Of a DNA stretch of 64,000 bases, positions 1 through 11,370 are shown in pieces. Under the pieces are notes generated by a model, which was given only the letters and a program-made list of their open reading frames with translations, was not told where the DNA came from and ran no database searches. Numbering within the stretch: position 1 is the first letter of the stretch; every line of letters begins with the position of its first letter. Position numbers and translations under genes: made by a program. Origin of the DNA: Spinellus fusiger (Eukaryota > Mucoromycota > Mucoromycetes > Mucorales > Phycomycetaceae); assembly GCA_025094145.1 (NCBI GenBank), contig JALLLS010000017.1, positions 186,001 through 250,000 on the forward strand, written 5' to 3'.

Positions 1-1945
1 GCCTGCTGGTTTGTTTGTCGTGAGAATGTAAGCGATTGTATTTATATTTAATCTGCTGTTTGTTGTGTTTTAACAGTAATATTATAGGTACATGTTGAAA
101 CCAGCAGATCGTACTTAAGAGAGATAGACATTAATATTCATAGTAGCAGTGCATAGAAATAGAAGTAGATCAATAAATGCCATAGTAATTAAGTGGTATT
201 CACACTGCCAGTCTAGAGATAGGTGTTTATATGACCCAATGACAGATACTCTGTATTATTTTATAGCAAGAGTAGATAATAACAAGAATAATAATAATAA
301 TAATAATAATACAGTCTTATTGTATAACAAGAGATATATTCACAAGAATAGAGGAGTGGGTTTCCTCATAACCTTCTACTATTCCTACTGTTTCTGCTGT
401 TCTTACTGTAGCTGATAGAGGAACAAGTGTTAGATTACTTTCTTCAGTATTGAATACAATGGCTTGATCAACCTTCTCATTCTAGAATAGAATCTACACT
501 GGACACTGAGTGGATCGCATTCTACACTACTACAGTGGTAAGTAGATAATCCCCTTGTACACAGTCATACCAAATAGACATACTCTTTCTTTGGATAAAC
601 TAGCTTTTTGGAATTTTATCTTAATTTAGCCCAGTCTATTTAATCTTCTCGGGAAAACTGACTGCTTGTAAAAGAAGAATCCTAGTGTAAGAGTTAAATA
701 GATAAACAGCCACTGATAAACAGCCACTAATAACCTACTATTTACTATATTATATATATTTATATAAAAAGATAACCTGTAATGAGTGAGTGAAAATGGG
801 AAAAGTAACAGAGCCTATCAATGCCATTTTCCTTCTCTTTAGATTCTATTATTAGAAGGATAAAACACAACCTTCTTGTCTTTGTGTTTTGAGTGGAAGA
901 ATCAAGACAGGCTAGTAAAGCTGTTGTAGTTTGCTCTATCTTTTCCCTTAATTAATATTTAAACCAAAAGACTAATTTGAATTTAAGCACAGGCACAGGC
1001 ACAGGCAAAAGGGTGGACTCTATAAAACAGCTGTTCACTTTCTTATAGATAAAATAGCCCACAGACAACCAATACTTGTTGCTTTCTATCATAGATCATA
1101 AAATAAAAATAAAAAAAGACCACTTTCCTTGTAAAGAAATCTGTGAATTGCACCTTTTAGTTCTTTTTCTTGTACATGGGTATGAAATGTGTCTATTCTC
1201 ATCGTAGAGGAAAAAGAAAACAGAAAGGACAAAATCTATACAAGTAGAAAACCCAATGCCTACATTAATACATAGATCAATACATAGATCAATACATAGA
1301 TCAATACATAGATCAATACATAGATCAATACCTACATTAATACCTACATTAATACATAGATCAATACATAGACCAATACATAGATCAATACATAGATCAA
1401 TAAAAAGGATAAATTTTTTTGCCTTTCTCAACAACCTTTTTCCCCTCAAGAAACATCATACATATTAATGACTCTCCTGATTATAGTAGTAGTCATGGTG
1501 GTATTAGACCTTCATAATAGCACCTGTAGTGGCACTCCTATCCATTTCAATAAAGAAAACCTTGCCAGATAATAAAACACACGGTGTCCTTCTACTACTT
1601 CCTGCAGCTTCAGGAAGAACATCCCTCACTCAATCTCTCATTTCAAAGATATTTCCTTATGATTTCATAGACCGCCTTGCTCACCATCTTATTCGCAACC
1701 AGCCACGATCTTCTTCATTCTTGTTCTATAAAATTACAAGGTAAAACTTATTATAGGAATTATTTTTACTCTTCTATTCTCTGTATCTCCTCTAGAACAG
1801 AAAGTAAAGACGATTGACTCCACTTGTAGTGAAAAGAACTTTTTCTGGACTTGCAATTTGACTGTTTGTTTTTTTTTTCTTTCTTTCTTTAAAAATACGT
1901 ATTCTTACACCATCCACTCATTCTCAATAGTCTTTGTTACCTGGT
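1..1945. other. AT-rich region without a recognised gene
   Basis: No reading frame here resembles a known protein. There is an (AAT)n tract near 287-311, the 12-bp minisatellite described separately, and a 71-codon frame at 1529-1744 (+) that ends at a possible donor but has no partner exon or family resemblance. The last 100-200 bases before 1946 should hold the promoter and 5' leader of the kinase gene, but no clear core element can be named. Confidence 0.5.
1256..1402. repeat. 12-bp minisatellite (ATACATAGATCA-type units)
   Basis: About twelve head-to-tail 12-bp units. Most read ATACATAGATCA; three are the variant ATACCTACATTA or close to it. Because the unit length is a multiple of three, frames stay open on both strands (a plus frame of IHRS-type repeats and a minus frame of CIDL-type repeats). 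The open frames are a by-product of the repeat and are not called as genes. Confidence 0.9.
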
Positions 1946-3905
1946 ATGAGCATAACATCCATCCCAAGTCGATCACGAAAAGAAAACTGGCAAGCAGAGT
2001 TCTATAAGAATGGATATCCCTCTGAAGTCATTGTGATTGAAGATACACCCACACCACAGCCCTCCCCTTCATCACAACAACAACAACAACAACAACAACA
2101 ACATGAGGAGGAAGAGGAGAATCTTATAAGCTCCAGACCAACACATGCTAATAACATGATAACCCGTCGAGCCATTGCTGCTCAGTTGATAGAAAATAGC
2201 AACCACCTATTGGACAATACCATTCAGTACAACACTGGACCTCCTGCTGCCTCTACACGCTCCAAAAGGCCTCGAAGAGATCATGGCCAAGAAGCAGACC
2301 CATTAAATCAAAAACCAGTCGCCATAACAATAGCACCCAAAAAAAGGCGAAAAGACAACGATCCACCAGCATTGATCCATCAAGGTAAAGAGTCACAGAC
2401 ACACATACCTATAGACACTAATTCAGATGCATATATATGTATACATGTACACACGCATTTACACCTGTATTTATATGTGTATTTACATGTATATGTGTAT
2501 ATATGCATACATTGGGGTGTATGTATATGTATATGTATATGTATATGTGTATGTCTGTATGTCTGTGTCTGTCTCTCTCTCTTATTGACACCAGCACAGA
2601 AGGGTGGATAGAAACATAAGATACTAACATTACACTTAGTGAGCCAATCACTATTACTTCAGCCTATACCTGCACCTGTGCCTGTAATTCAGGTACAATG
2701 ATAAATATAAATGAATAGAGAAAGAGAGAGATAGCAATATGAGATCTTATCTTGTGGATAGCTCATTCCCTTACTTGCGCCTTTTTATAGCACCCTTTTG
2801 ACGATAAAGATGGCCACTATGTAATTAAACCCAACGAATCTCTAACGAGACGATGTAAGTCCCTTTAGATGCCTCTGCTCATGCTACTGATACACACTCT
2901 GCGAATGGCATCTAGACAAAATGATGCGCTTGCTGGGACAAGGTACTTTTGGCAAAGTTGTGGAATGCTATGATCGTGTCAAAAGAAACTTTTGTGCAGT
3001 CAAAATCATTCGTGCTATTCCAAAATACAGAGAAGCAAGTAAAGTGGAAATCAGAGTACTTAAAACACTAAAGGAACACGACCCTTTGAACCTGAAGTAA
3101 GTGATGAACTAGCCTACAGAAAAAGGGGGGGAACACTCTATTCACAGACGTACAGCAATTGTATTCACCTACTTGACTGGTTTGATTACAACAATCATAT
3201 CTGCATGGTGTTTGAACTTCTTGGACAATCCATTTTTGATTTCTTAAAGTCAAATGAGTTTCGCCCTTTTCCATCACACCACATTCAACAATTTGCAAAG
3301 CAATTGCTCACAAGTGTGTCATGTAAGTGCCTAGAATGCATCCTAGTACTAAACATCCAACTGTCAAGTTGTCCATGACCTGAAGCTGATTCATACAGAT
3401 CTTAAACCAGAGAATATTCTGTTGGTAAATCATTCAAGTAACGAAATATCAACAGACTACGGAAATGTAAGAGGCCAGGAGAATAAACAAGTACATAGAA
3501 TGACTTATTCTATTAGTGTGACCCTTCTACAACATCACAAGTGCTACAAAACACAGAGATCAGGTTAATTGATTTTGGATCTGCTACATTTGAACAAGAT
3601 TACCATTCTTCAGTGGTGTCCACACGACACTATAGAGCACCAGAGATTATATTGGGTAAGCTGTCTTGAGATGTGTTGGATGCCTTTTGTGTTGAACAGT
3701 GGATCCCACAACTAGGTATGGGCTGGTCCTATCCATGTGATATTTGGTCGATAGGCTGCATATTGGTTGAATTTTTTACTGGGGATGCCCTTTTCCAAAC
3801 ACATGAGAATCTTGAGCATTTGGCAATGATGGAAGTAGTCTTAGGAAAATTGCCATTAAAAATAATAAGAAGTGCAAGGTAAATCCATGAATGACCAACA
3901 AAAGA

Positions 3906-3953
<48 letters not shown>

Positions 3954-4093
3954 ATGTGTGCGTGTGTGCTAAGCATATTATAGTCGAGAAGCCCACAAGT
4001 TCTTTAATGGTGGGCGTCTTAAATATCCAGATACTGAGACAACTAAGCAGAGCCGAAAATATGTTCGTGCACTTCGGCCCCTGAAGGTGTGTA

Positions 4094-4124
<31 letters not shown>

Positions 4125-4365
4125 GTGTGTGTGTGAGAATATGCTCATAACTATCTGTTCATAACTGTCTTTATTCATGATATTAAACTCCCTGTGTTAG
4201 GAAATCATTGTTCCCTCTTCAAATCTCACAAGACATTTCTTGGATCTTGTTTCTAGAATGCTCGTCTATGATGCAAGTGAAAGAATATCCGCGCGTGAAG
4301 CCCTTCGACACCCCTTTTTTCAGCTTACTTTTGATGATTATGGCCGAGAGATGAAGGGAGGATAG
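1946..4365 (+). CDS. lkh1: LAMMER/CLK-family dual-specificity protein kinase
   Basis: Predicted 523-residue kinase of the CLK/LAMMER family, which phosphorylates SR-type splicing factors and other nuclear targets. Ten exons join in phase: 1946-2384, 2640-2692, 2791-2854, 2916-3096, 3156-3322, 3369-3466, 3517-3655, 3716-3878, 3984-4086, 4201-4365. The N-terminal region has a poly-Q run (about residues 44-52), an acidic patch and basic stretches. Kinase landmarks are GQGTFG (193-198), AVK lysine (about 215), HTDLKPEN (310-317, the family-type HTD), DFGSATF (353-359) and RHYRAPE. The signature helix reads EHLAMMEV (414-421), so the usual arginine of LAMMER is valine. The start is the first ATG in frame and begins MSITS. 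Exon 2 (53 nt) rests on a good CTAAC branch site and on phase. Introns 8 and 9 are filled with TG repeats. The gene converges on CDC6. Confidence 0.93.
3907..4137. repeat. TG-rich microsatellites inside two kinase introns
   Basis: A run of about 22 TG units (3907-3953) lies in the intron between kinase exons 8 and 9. A second TGTA/TG tract (4087-4137) begins exactly at the donor of the next intron. The short exon between them (3984-4086) codes for part of the CLK-specific C-lobe. Confidence 0.9.
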
Positions 4366-4649
4366 ATACATAAAGGACTGTTTCCTTAGAGATATTTATT
4401 GATATATTTATACATAATATCGAAAGATTACCCTTTGTATAGTGTTGTTTACTCTTTGTTTCATCAAATCTCAATTTCTTTCCTTTCTATTTATCGGCGG
4501 TTGCCTTTTTTTTTCTTTCAAATTTATATATGTATTGTCTTATTACTTATTTATTAGTCTCGAGAAAAGGTGATATGTTTGAATGAAATATGCTAAAGAA
4601 TATTCTCATAGTATATGTATTAGAAATAAAATAAAATAAAAGGTTGGTA

Positions 4650-6566
4650 CTATGAAGTGTCTTCCAGAATATCTTTTACCCATACATCAAGTGTACTATC
4701 ACTTCGTACCATTTGCATAATATCATCTTCAATGATATTCAACTGAATACGTCTCAGGCGTTCTTCTTTGTTATTTGTAAAGCTAATCATGCCTGTTGTT
4801 TCTATCATCGATAGTAGATCACTCAGCTCTGTCCTTGATACAGGTGATATAGAGCTGGTATGTTTTGAACACAACACTCTGTAATCTTCTCGAAACTAAA
4901 TGCACAGTAAGACTTTCTATCTTACTATATATATCTTACCTTTGCCAATGTAATTGCACTCTTGACAGATTCACGGGTTAATTTTGTCATAACCATCAAG
5001 ACACTCATTACAACCTTTTGTTGTATATTAAGCTGCTTGAGTTTTTGGAGGGTTGGACTGCCATAAACCACCTGAAGTACTTTCACAATATGGGCTACTG
5101 TTACTTTAGGCTCCATGGATGGCACCACGCCATTCACTGAAGGAGAAGTACTAGCAGCAGCTACTTTCTTCTTCCATTCTATTTCTGCCATATCAATGGC
5201 CTGACGACAGACATCCAATGCTGTACGCAAATCACCCATGGCTGCTGCTACCTTGCGTGCGCATAATTCTACAGCGACTGGTTGCATAAGAGGTAGTGGT
5301 GTATTTTCATTGGGTGTTGGAGCTGGTCCAAACGGGTTCTCTTCATTCTCAACAAGTGAATAGAGTCTATCCTTGATAATAGACGTAATTTCTTCTACCT
5401 TGTAAGGATTGAAGTTAAGCAATTGAGGCTCACCTAAATAAATAAACTAGTCAATATACTATACTTTCTCTGATATTCTCTCTTTCTCTCTCTCTTATTA
5501 CAGTTCTTTGCTCTTAATCGAGGCAAAATACGGTCTGTTAAATCAAGAGCATTGGCAATACCAATCAGTACTAAGCGAGAGGAGGGCACAGAGGCCCATT
5601 CAAATATCTTATAGAGCACATCTTGATCTTTTGTAATCAAATGGTCAATCTCATCAAGTACAACAACACTGACTCTGTATAAGTAAATCTATATACAAGC
5701 AGAACTTACTTGAGAATATTGCTCGTTCCATTCAACAGCATCTTTGCCTCCTGTACAATGTCCATGGCCTGGTTTGCCTTGTATTCATCTCCCTTTAGAT
5801 CTGACACAAGTTTTGTATAGATTCCTTTAGGTTCACCCACACTCATACAATTGATCATTACAACATTAACTTGGTGTGTCCTAAGATCCATGGTATCATC
5901 CTCCGTCACACGAATAATCTCACTCAACATGGCAGTTTTGCCTGTACCAGGAGACCCTGACACATACAAGCAGCCTGGCTTATTTTCTATAACATGCTGA
6001 TTCCAAAATGTGAGCATGGTCTCTCTTTCGTTGCCTCTGCCTATGAGCCGTGACGGGATGGCTGTGCGTCGAAAAAGAGCTTTTGCTTGTTGGCATAGTT
6101 TGTGTCCCTGGGCCGAAGTGGTTGTTGAATACAAATAAATACTGCTGGAATCATCCCTGTGGGGTGATGCCACTAGAGACAATCGGATCCGAGAAATAAA
6201 TAAAGAAAATCTTTTCTTCTTCTCTTCAATACATCAACTGCTATGGAATATCAAGCCTACCTTTTGCTAGAGCTAGTTCTCTAGTGATGTTTCGTATGGG
6301 TGTTGGTGTCACGGGTACTACAGTCTGTCGCTTTCTAGGTGTAGGTGGGGGTGAAGGTGTTCTTCTTTCATGGTCAGACTCGCTGTCAGATACAAAACTT
6401 GCAGAAGGTGTGCGATGAGCGTGAGGGTCAGATACTACTACGGTCATAATAATAGTAATAATAGTAATAATAATAATAGAAAAGACCTGATAAGGATACC
6501 AATAAGCCTACAGTAGATGGAGTCTATACCTGATAGTTTAGACCGTGAGCGAGTTCTTTTGAGCAT
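4650..6566 (-). CDS. CDC6: Replication licensing ATPase Cdc6/Cdc18
   Basis: Predicted 529-residue AAA+ ATPase that loads the MCM helicase at origins together with ORC and Cdt1. Six exons in coding order: 6566-6530, 6437-6261, 6172-5710, 5674-5502, 5433-4940, 4895-4650; the total is divisible by three. The N-terminus is basic and rich in SP/TP sites ([17 protein letters not shown]), as expected for CDK-regulated Cdc6. Walker A is GSPGTGKT (about 144-151), Walker B VVVLDEID (229-236), sensor 1 around IGIAN, and a sensor-2 type [11 protein letters not shown]-terminal winged-helix-like region ends in LEDTS. The length and the absence of a BAH domain favour Cdc6 over Orc1. The first exon codes for only 12 residues. 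The acceptor of exon 2 could instead be three bases further on, which would remove one valine. Its 3' end faces the kinase gene about 280 bp away. Confidence 0.92.
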
Positions 6567-9500
6567 GACAAAAAGGTATTGTGCAAATAAGATTCTTTGC
6601 ACACGAACACAAAGAAGATACTACGAGTTGCATATCAACTAAAAAAGAAAAAAGAGGCATATTGTGTGACGTGTTTTATTCCTTCAGTAGGAATTCATAA
6701 ATGATTGTCACTATGTAGACTAACCTAATCAGTTTATAGCAGTTACAAGTTCAAAATGCTGTTGTTATCTCGGATGTTTTATTTCCTTTGATTGTTTCTA
6801 TTCACTCATTGATCATGGTCATTTTATGAGATGTAGTGAACTTTAATAATAATGTATATAAAAAGAAACTCAAGAATATGGGATAATAAATATGAGAAAG
6901 CGCGAATAAAGTGAAATAAGCAACTATAAGACCTCTAAATAAAGAAAATAAGGAATAGAAGTGATTACAAGTAACAATAAAGAATAAGATTTCCGAAGGG
7001 TATTCATGTCGGCAAGGGATTAAAAGACACTAGCAATATAAACTTATTCCTGTGGCTATTAAAAGTCCAAAGAAGGATATTCTTAAAGAAATTAGACAGT
7101 TCTGAGAATACAATTAGAAATATTACACTAACGGCTTCTGGCTTTACTAAACGCGTTGAGAATGAGGGGCAGAAGAAAGATAAAAAGAAGAATGGAAACT
7201 GGAGTGTTTCTCTTAGTAATGCCAGTGTTCCCATACAACATAAACACCAGTAGTTTCAATGAATAAGCTACTAGTGGGTAACATCACCCCCAAGGTCTCG
7301 AGTAGACATGACTCAATCCACAGTTTCCAGAAATATTAGAGAAATAAGTCGACTATCTTGCTAGTAAACAAAATAATTAACTGTGAGTGATAAGTATTTT
7401 AGACAGCATCCAATAAATGTGTATTTTCTGGGGATTGAGGTATAAATAAAAGAAATGTGAGGCTCTCCGAAGAAACTATAGTTTTTTTTTATATATAAAT
7501 TAGTAAGAACTGCTTGATCGTTCAACCTACCTTATATAGAGCAATTGTTTTCCCGTCTTATTAACAAACGCAATACACATAGCAGAGACTTCAAAATTAA
7601 AAAGATAAAAAGAATAACAGAAGAATGCATACGAAATTATTGAAAGAACTCTAATATTTGGTGTTGCCCACCTTTGACTTCTATCACAGCCATGTATCTC
7701 CGCTTTATACTGGTAATCATGTTATTCTTGATCTTATAAGTATGTTCTCATATTCTAACAACGGGGGGTCTTTCAGATCATAAAAAGGTGCTAGCCGTGG
7801 TTATTCTCTTGTGGAATGATTGGTTCATGACATCTCACTTGATGAATTGAGTTCAGGTCAGGAATTTGGGAGGACTACTTCCTTCTACATAACCGTCTTG
7901 CTAGTATAGAACTTAGTATTGTTTTTATTTATTTATTAAAATAAAATAAAAATAAAAATAAAAATAAAATATTATTTGATTAACTTAAGAAAGAAGAGGC
8001 AGTTTTGAATAAAGTTTTTCTCCTAGGATACAAATGTATTTGACAGAGTTTATACTGCACCCCACTGTACATAATCACGCTACACAATAACCAAAGAAAA
8101 GTTCTCACTCCATCGAATTCTTATTAGTCAAATAAAGATCCCTTATTGTCTTATAGAATTTACCAAATATTTAGTGATATACATTTCCCTTGTCTCATCT
8201 ATTAAAGACTAGCTATTTTACTATACTTTATAGTTTCTTAGCTATTAGTTTACCCATAAATTTGAATGACTTGCTACTTCTTATTTACAGAACAATATGT
8301 TTATGTTGGTATTCTTATGTATTATTATTTAATAGAAACAAAAGGTTTATCGTGTAATATAATATCATTTTTCTCAGAATTCCTCGTTATGTTTTTTTCA
8401 ACTAGCCATATTCTAGTACCATTATGTGTTTGTTTTATCTACAATAAAATTCTTAAATTTTCAATGGTTTCATGGCCTCAAATTTTCAACAATAGAAAAG
8501 ATAGATTGAAAAGTTTACACCACTCACTTTGAAAACATATTTTAAGGTTCTCATACTATAGCTCGTTTTCATTCTTAAAAGTCAAATACATTGTAATAAG
8601 TTTTTTTAATTTTTATAAGCACTATTTTTTAAATGATTGTTTAATTTTTTAAAAGAATTGTCATATAATCTTCGATTGTTATGAATATAGTAAACAGCTA
8701 TAACGTATAACGGATTCTATACACATTAGACTATAGGAGGTTGAATCTCATAGGTTATGTCTCCGGTTTAATGTCTCATGTTGTGACAGGATAGTTGACA
8801 CTTGGTCGAGCATATTTTTCACTAAAAAAACTGGTGTGTGCTTTTTATATTTTATATATAAACAATACACTAACATTTCCGAAGAATTATTCTAATGCTT
8901 AGTGATTAATCTAAATAATTGCTAGACCATTATCTCTAAAGAAACGCTTTGAAGGTTTTTTTTTTTTATTTTTTTTATTTTTTAAAAAAAAAAAAAGGTG
9001 CATAGTATTCTTAGATGTTATGTATTTTAGAACAATTTATCTCCAAATTAAATCAGTCTACTTAATAATCCCCAGAGATACCGATGGCTTCTAAGTTACC
9101 AAACCCTACAGTTTTCAATCACCTTTGTCTTTTAGTAAACATCTTTTACTATACCCATATCACAAAAAAAATACCTTTTTTGGATTTTTATCTTATATTA
9201 AAAGGTCGAATAATTCTTCCTACAAGATTTATATTGTCAGCTGGAGATTCAATGGGCCAAAGCATAGTGAACACAATTAAGTTTTATTTTTTATTTTATT
9301 TTATTTTATTTTATTTAAAAAAAAAAATCAATTTCAAGTTACACCCTATTCTTTTTAAGTGAACATATGGTTATTTTATATGCTTAATAGACTGCTACCC
9401 TCTAACGACTTTATATCCACTCTATGACAATAGGTACTTCTATTTATATTTAACATACTTATTCATTAAACCTAAGATGCTTTATGGCTCATCATGTGAC

Positions 9501-9590
9501 CATTGTTTATTTGTTTGGAGTTATTTTTATAGTAACCAAAAAAGAATGTAGTCGACAGTTTTAAATACAGATTTCCTTTTTAGTTTCATA
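6567..9590. other. AT-rich intergenic region
   Basis: No functional gene seen. It holds a decayed LINE fragment (7005-7420), poly-A/T tracts near 7480, 8955-8995 and 9280-9330, and a short CCCCACTGTACA motif near 8060 that matches the end of the Tc1-type element at 14991-15921. Frames of 88-92 codons at 8266-8532 and 9084-9362 are low-complexity hydrophobic translations of AT-rich DNA and are not called. Confidence 0.6.
7005..7420 (-). mobile_element. Decayed non-LTR (LINE) 3' fragment
   Basis: The stretch around 7100-7330 aligns by eye to 13020-13290, the region just 3' of the reverse transcriptase at 13289-14990. Shared landmarks include TTACACTAAC-GGCTTCTGGCTTT, CTAAACG-GTT-AGAATG and CTCGAGTAGAC-TG. 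Many substitutions and small gaps show it is an old copy. The reading direction of the family is the minus strand. Confidence 0.75.
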
Positions 9591-9594
9591 CTTT

Positions 9595-9835
9595 TCTTAA
9601 TAGTGTTATAGCTTCATGAATTCATTAGATAAAGACGTAAAGATTCCAATAAATAAAATCAGTAGTGTTTTTAATAAATAACAGTGGTTTTTATTATAAG
9701 GTTGCCTAATATCCACCATTATTCTTTAGCATCTATGAGGGCCTGGCATCTCCACCCCATGCTGGCAATGAAGGTGTTTCATATTTTTCGATATTTTACT
9801 CCATTCCAGCATCAGAGCCGCCTCTAAATTTTGTG
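9595..9835 (-). mobile_element. 3' remnant of a Tc1-like transposon
   Basis: On the minus strand, 9715-9780 reads like the C-terminal end of a Tc1-type transposase (GMGWRCQALIDAKE then stop). The flanking AT-rich tail contains ATTCATTAGATAAAGACGTA, which recurs near 55515 and, in a diverged form, near 50785. It abuts the better preserved element starting at about 9842. Only the tail is left. Confidence 0.65.
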
Positions 9836-9841
9836 TGACTG

Positions 9842-11187
9842 TATACCACCAAACAAAATTAGAAAGTATACGACACCCTAATTTATACATTTTTAAACAT
9901 GATTCTTCTTCTTTTTACTACAGAATCACATTCCATTAAGCAAAATCAAATGTCAAACGCAGAATCCTCAACTAGAAACTCTAGGGTTTATAATAAGCTT
10001 GAAGAAAAAGAGTACTGAGGTGTTTACTGGCTAAAAAAAGAAAATTACTACATGGGTAGCATTTCAAAGGTCACTGGCATTAGCAAGTCTACTGCCCAGG
10101 ATATTATTAGTAGAATCAAGACTATTGGTATACATATACCAAATTATAGTTCTGGTTCACTAAAAAAACTTAACGAGAGAAATCTCAGATGACTTGAGTC
10201 CATTCTAAGAGGCAACCCATTTGCCTTTTATAACTATATAAATTTGGAACTTAAAGCATATAAGATAACCATCTGTAGAGCAACATTCATCAAATACATA
10301 CACTAGATTGAGTTTGGTTTCTACTTCGCAGCACACAAGCCAAGGTTTTCTTCAGAAAATATAAAAAAGGCTTAGTTGGGCGAAGGAACAGGTCAATTGG
10401 ACCTCTGAGGACTGGAGACGTGTTGTATGGTCTGATGAGTCACGGTTTGAAGTAGAGGGTTACCAGGGAGGAGCCAGAGTGATTCTGAATATTAGAGAAA
10501 GATGCAAGGCTGCTCATATCATACCTACAACCAAATGGGGGAAAGGCAGCATAATGATCTGGAGCTGTTTCTGGACTGGTGGATCTGGGCCTTTGGTCTT
10601 TATTGATGGCAGTGTAAATCAGGACATATATGTCAACATTTTGGGAGGATAATTTCTGCCATGGTTCATTGAATTGAACGAGAAAGAGGATAAGGACTTT
10701 ATATTCCAAGAAGATGGGGCTAGCTGCCATACAGCTGGCTATACAACATGGTGGAAAAACACACATGAAATCAGGCGTTTTGATTACTGGCCTGCCCAAC
10801 GTCCTGATCTCAACCCTATTGAACATCTCTGGATCTGTCTTGATAAGCTTATTGGTAACAAGAGAGCCGATATAAAGAATATCGATGAGCTCAAGATATC
10901 TTTAGAAGAAACCTAGGGAAATATCCACGTCGATCTTGCTGAGCGTTTAATTGGCTCAATGAAGGGTCTCTGCCAAGCAGTTATTGATGCCAAAGGTGGC
11001 CCAACAAAATATTAAATAAAAACTTTATGTATATTAATATAAACAATATGTCAAACTAACTTTGTGTTGAATTTGAAGTCATTAGTATGTGTTTTGAGGT
11101 CGTAACATTTTTATCCGTGAAGCATACTTTTTTTCATGATTTCAAAAAATGAAAATCGTACCCTTTCTAATGCTGTGTGACTGTATA
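9842..11187 (+). mobile_element. Tc1/mariner-type DNA transposon with degraded inverted ends
   Basis: Both ends carry related inverted repeats. The left end (from about 9842) and the reverse complement of the right end (to about 11187) share TATAC, then C-ACA, then ATTAGAAAG and TACGA at the same spacing over about 32 bp. The roughly 1.35-kb element contains one broken transposase gene in plus orientation. A TA lies at each border, as expected for the superfamily. Confidence 0.75.
9950..11015 (+). pseudogene. Tc1-like transposase pseudogene
   Basis: The reading frame starts MSNAESS. The first helix-turn-helix is near 10050-10110 (ISKVTGISKSTAQDII) and a second HTH-like part follows. The catalytic core has WSDESRFE (first D), FQEDGASCHT (second D) and PNPIEHLW-type residues with the final E, then CQAVIDAKGGPTKY at the end. 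Several in-frame stops, for example inside the second HTH and after IL-GG near 10649, plus a changed frame make it non-functional. There are 35 residues between the second D and the E in this copy. A relic at 36093-36558 belongs to the same family. Confidence 0.85.
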
Positions 11188-11370
11188 CTAAAACAATGGT
11201 AGAGTACACAAAAATTATAAAAGCTATGTTAAAATAGCCTACCTATAGCCTTTATCTCAACATAACTGAGCACTTTTTGGTTTGATAAATATATTTTATT
11301 ATGATATAAATATAACATAGTTATCCAAAAGAGATTCGAAGGCTCTTATTAAGCTATAAGGTAAAGTAGT

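Noticed and set aside
1256..1468. 70-codon and 117-codon frames through the 12-bp repeat as genes
   Set aside because: The frames are open only because the repeat unit is a multiple of three; there is no start context, family or partner exon.
1529..1744. 71-codon frame ending at a possible donor as an exon
   Set aside because: No acceptor-linked partner in phase and no recognisable motif; kept only as part of the intergenic note.
2385..2639. Joining kinase exon 1 directly to 2791
   Set aside because: The phase leads to TGA within three codons; inserting the 53-nt exon at 2640-2692 restores [11 protein letters not shown] in frame.
8050..8075. CCCCACTGTACAT as the end of another Tc1 element
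   Set aside because: It matches the inverted repeat tip of 14991-15921, but no second end or internal sequence was found nearby; a short match may be chance or a faint relic.
8266..8532. 88-residue hydrophobic frame as membrane protein gene
   Set aside because: Typical chance translation of T-rich DNA; codons and surroundings give no support.
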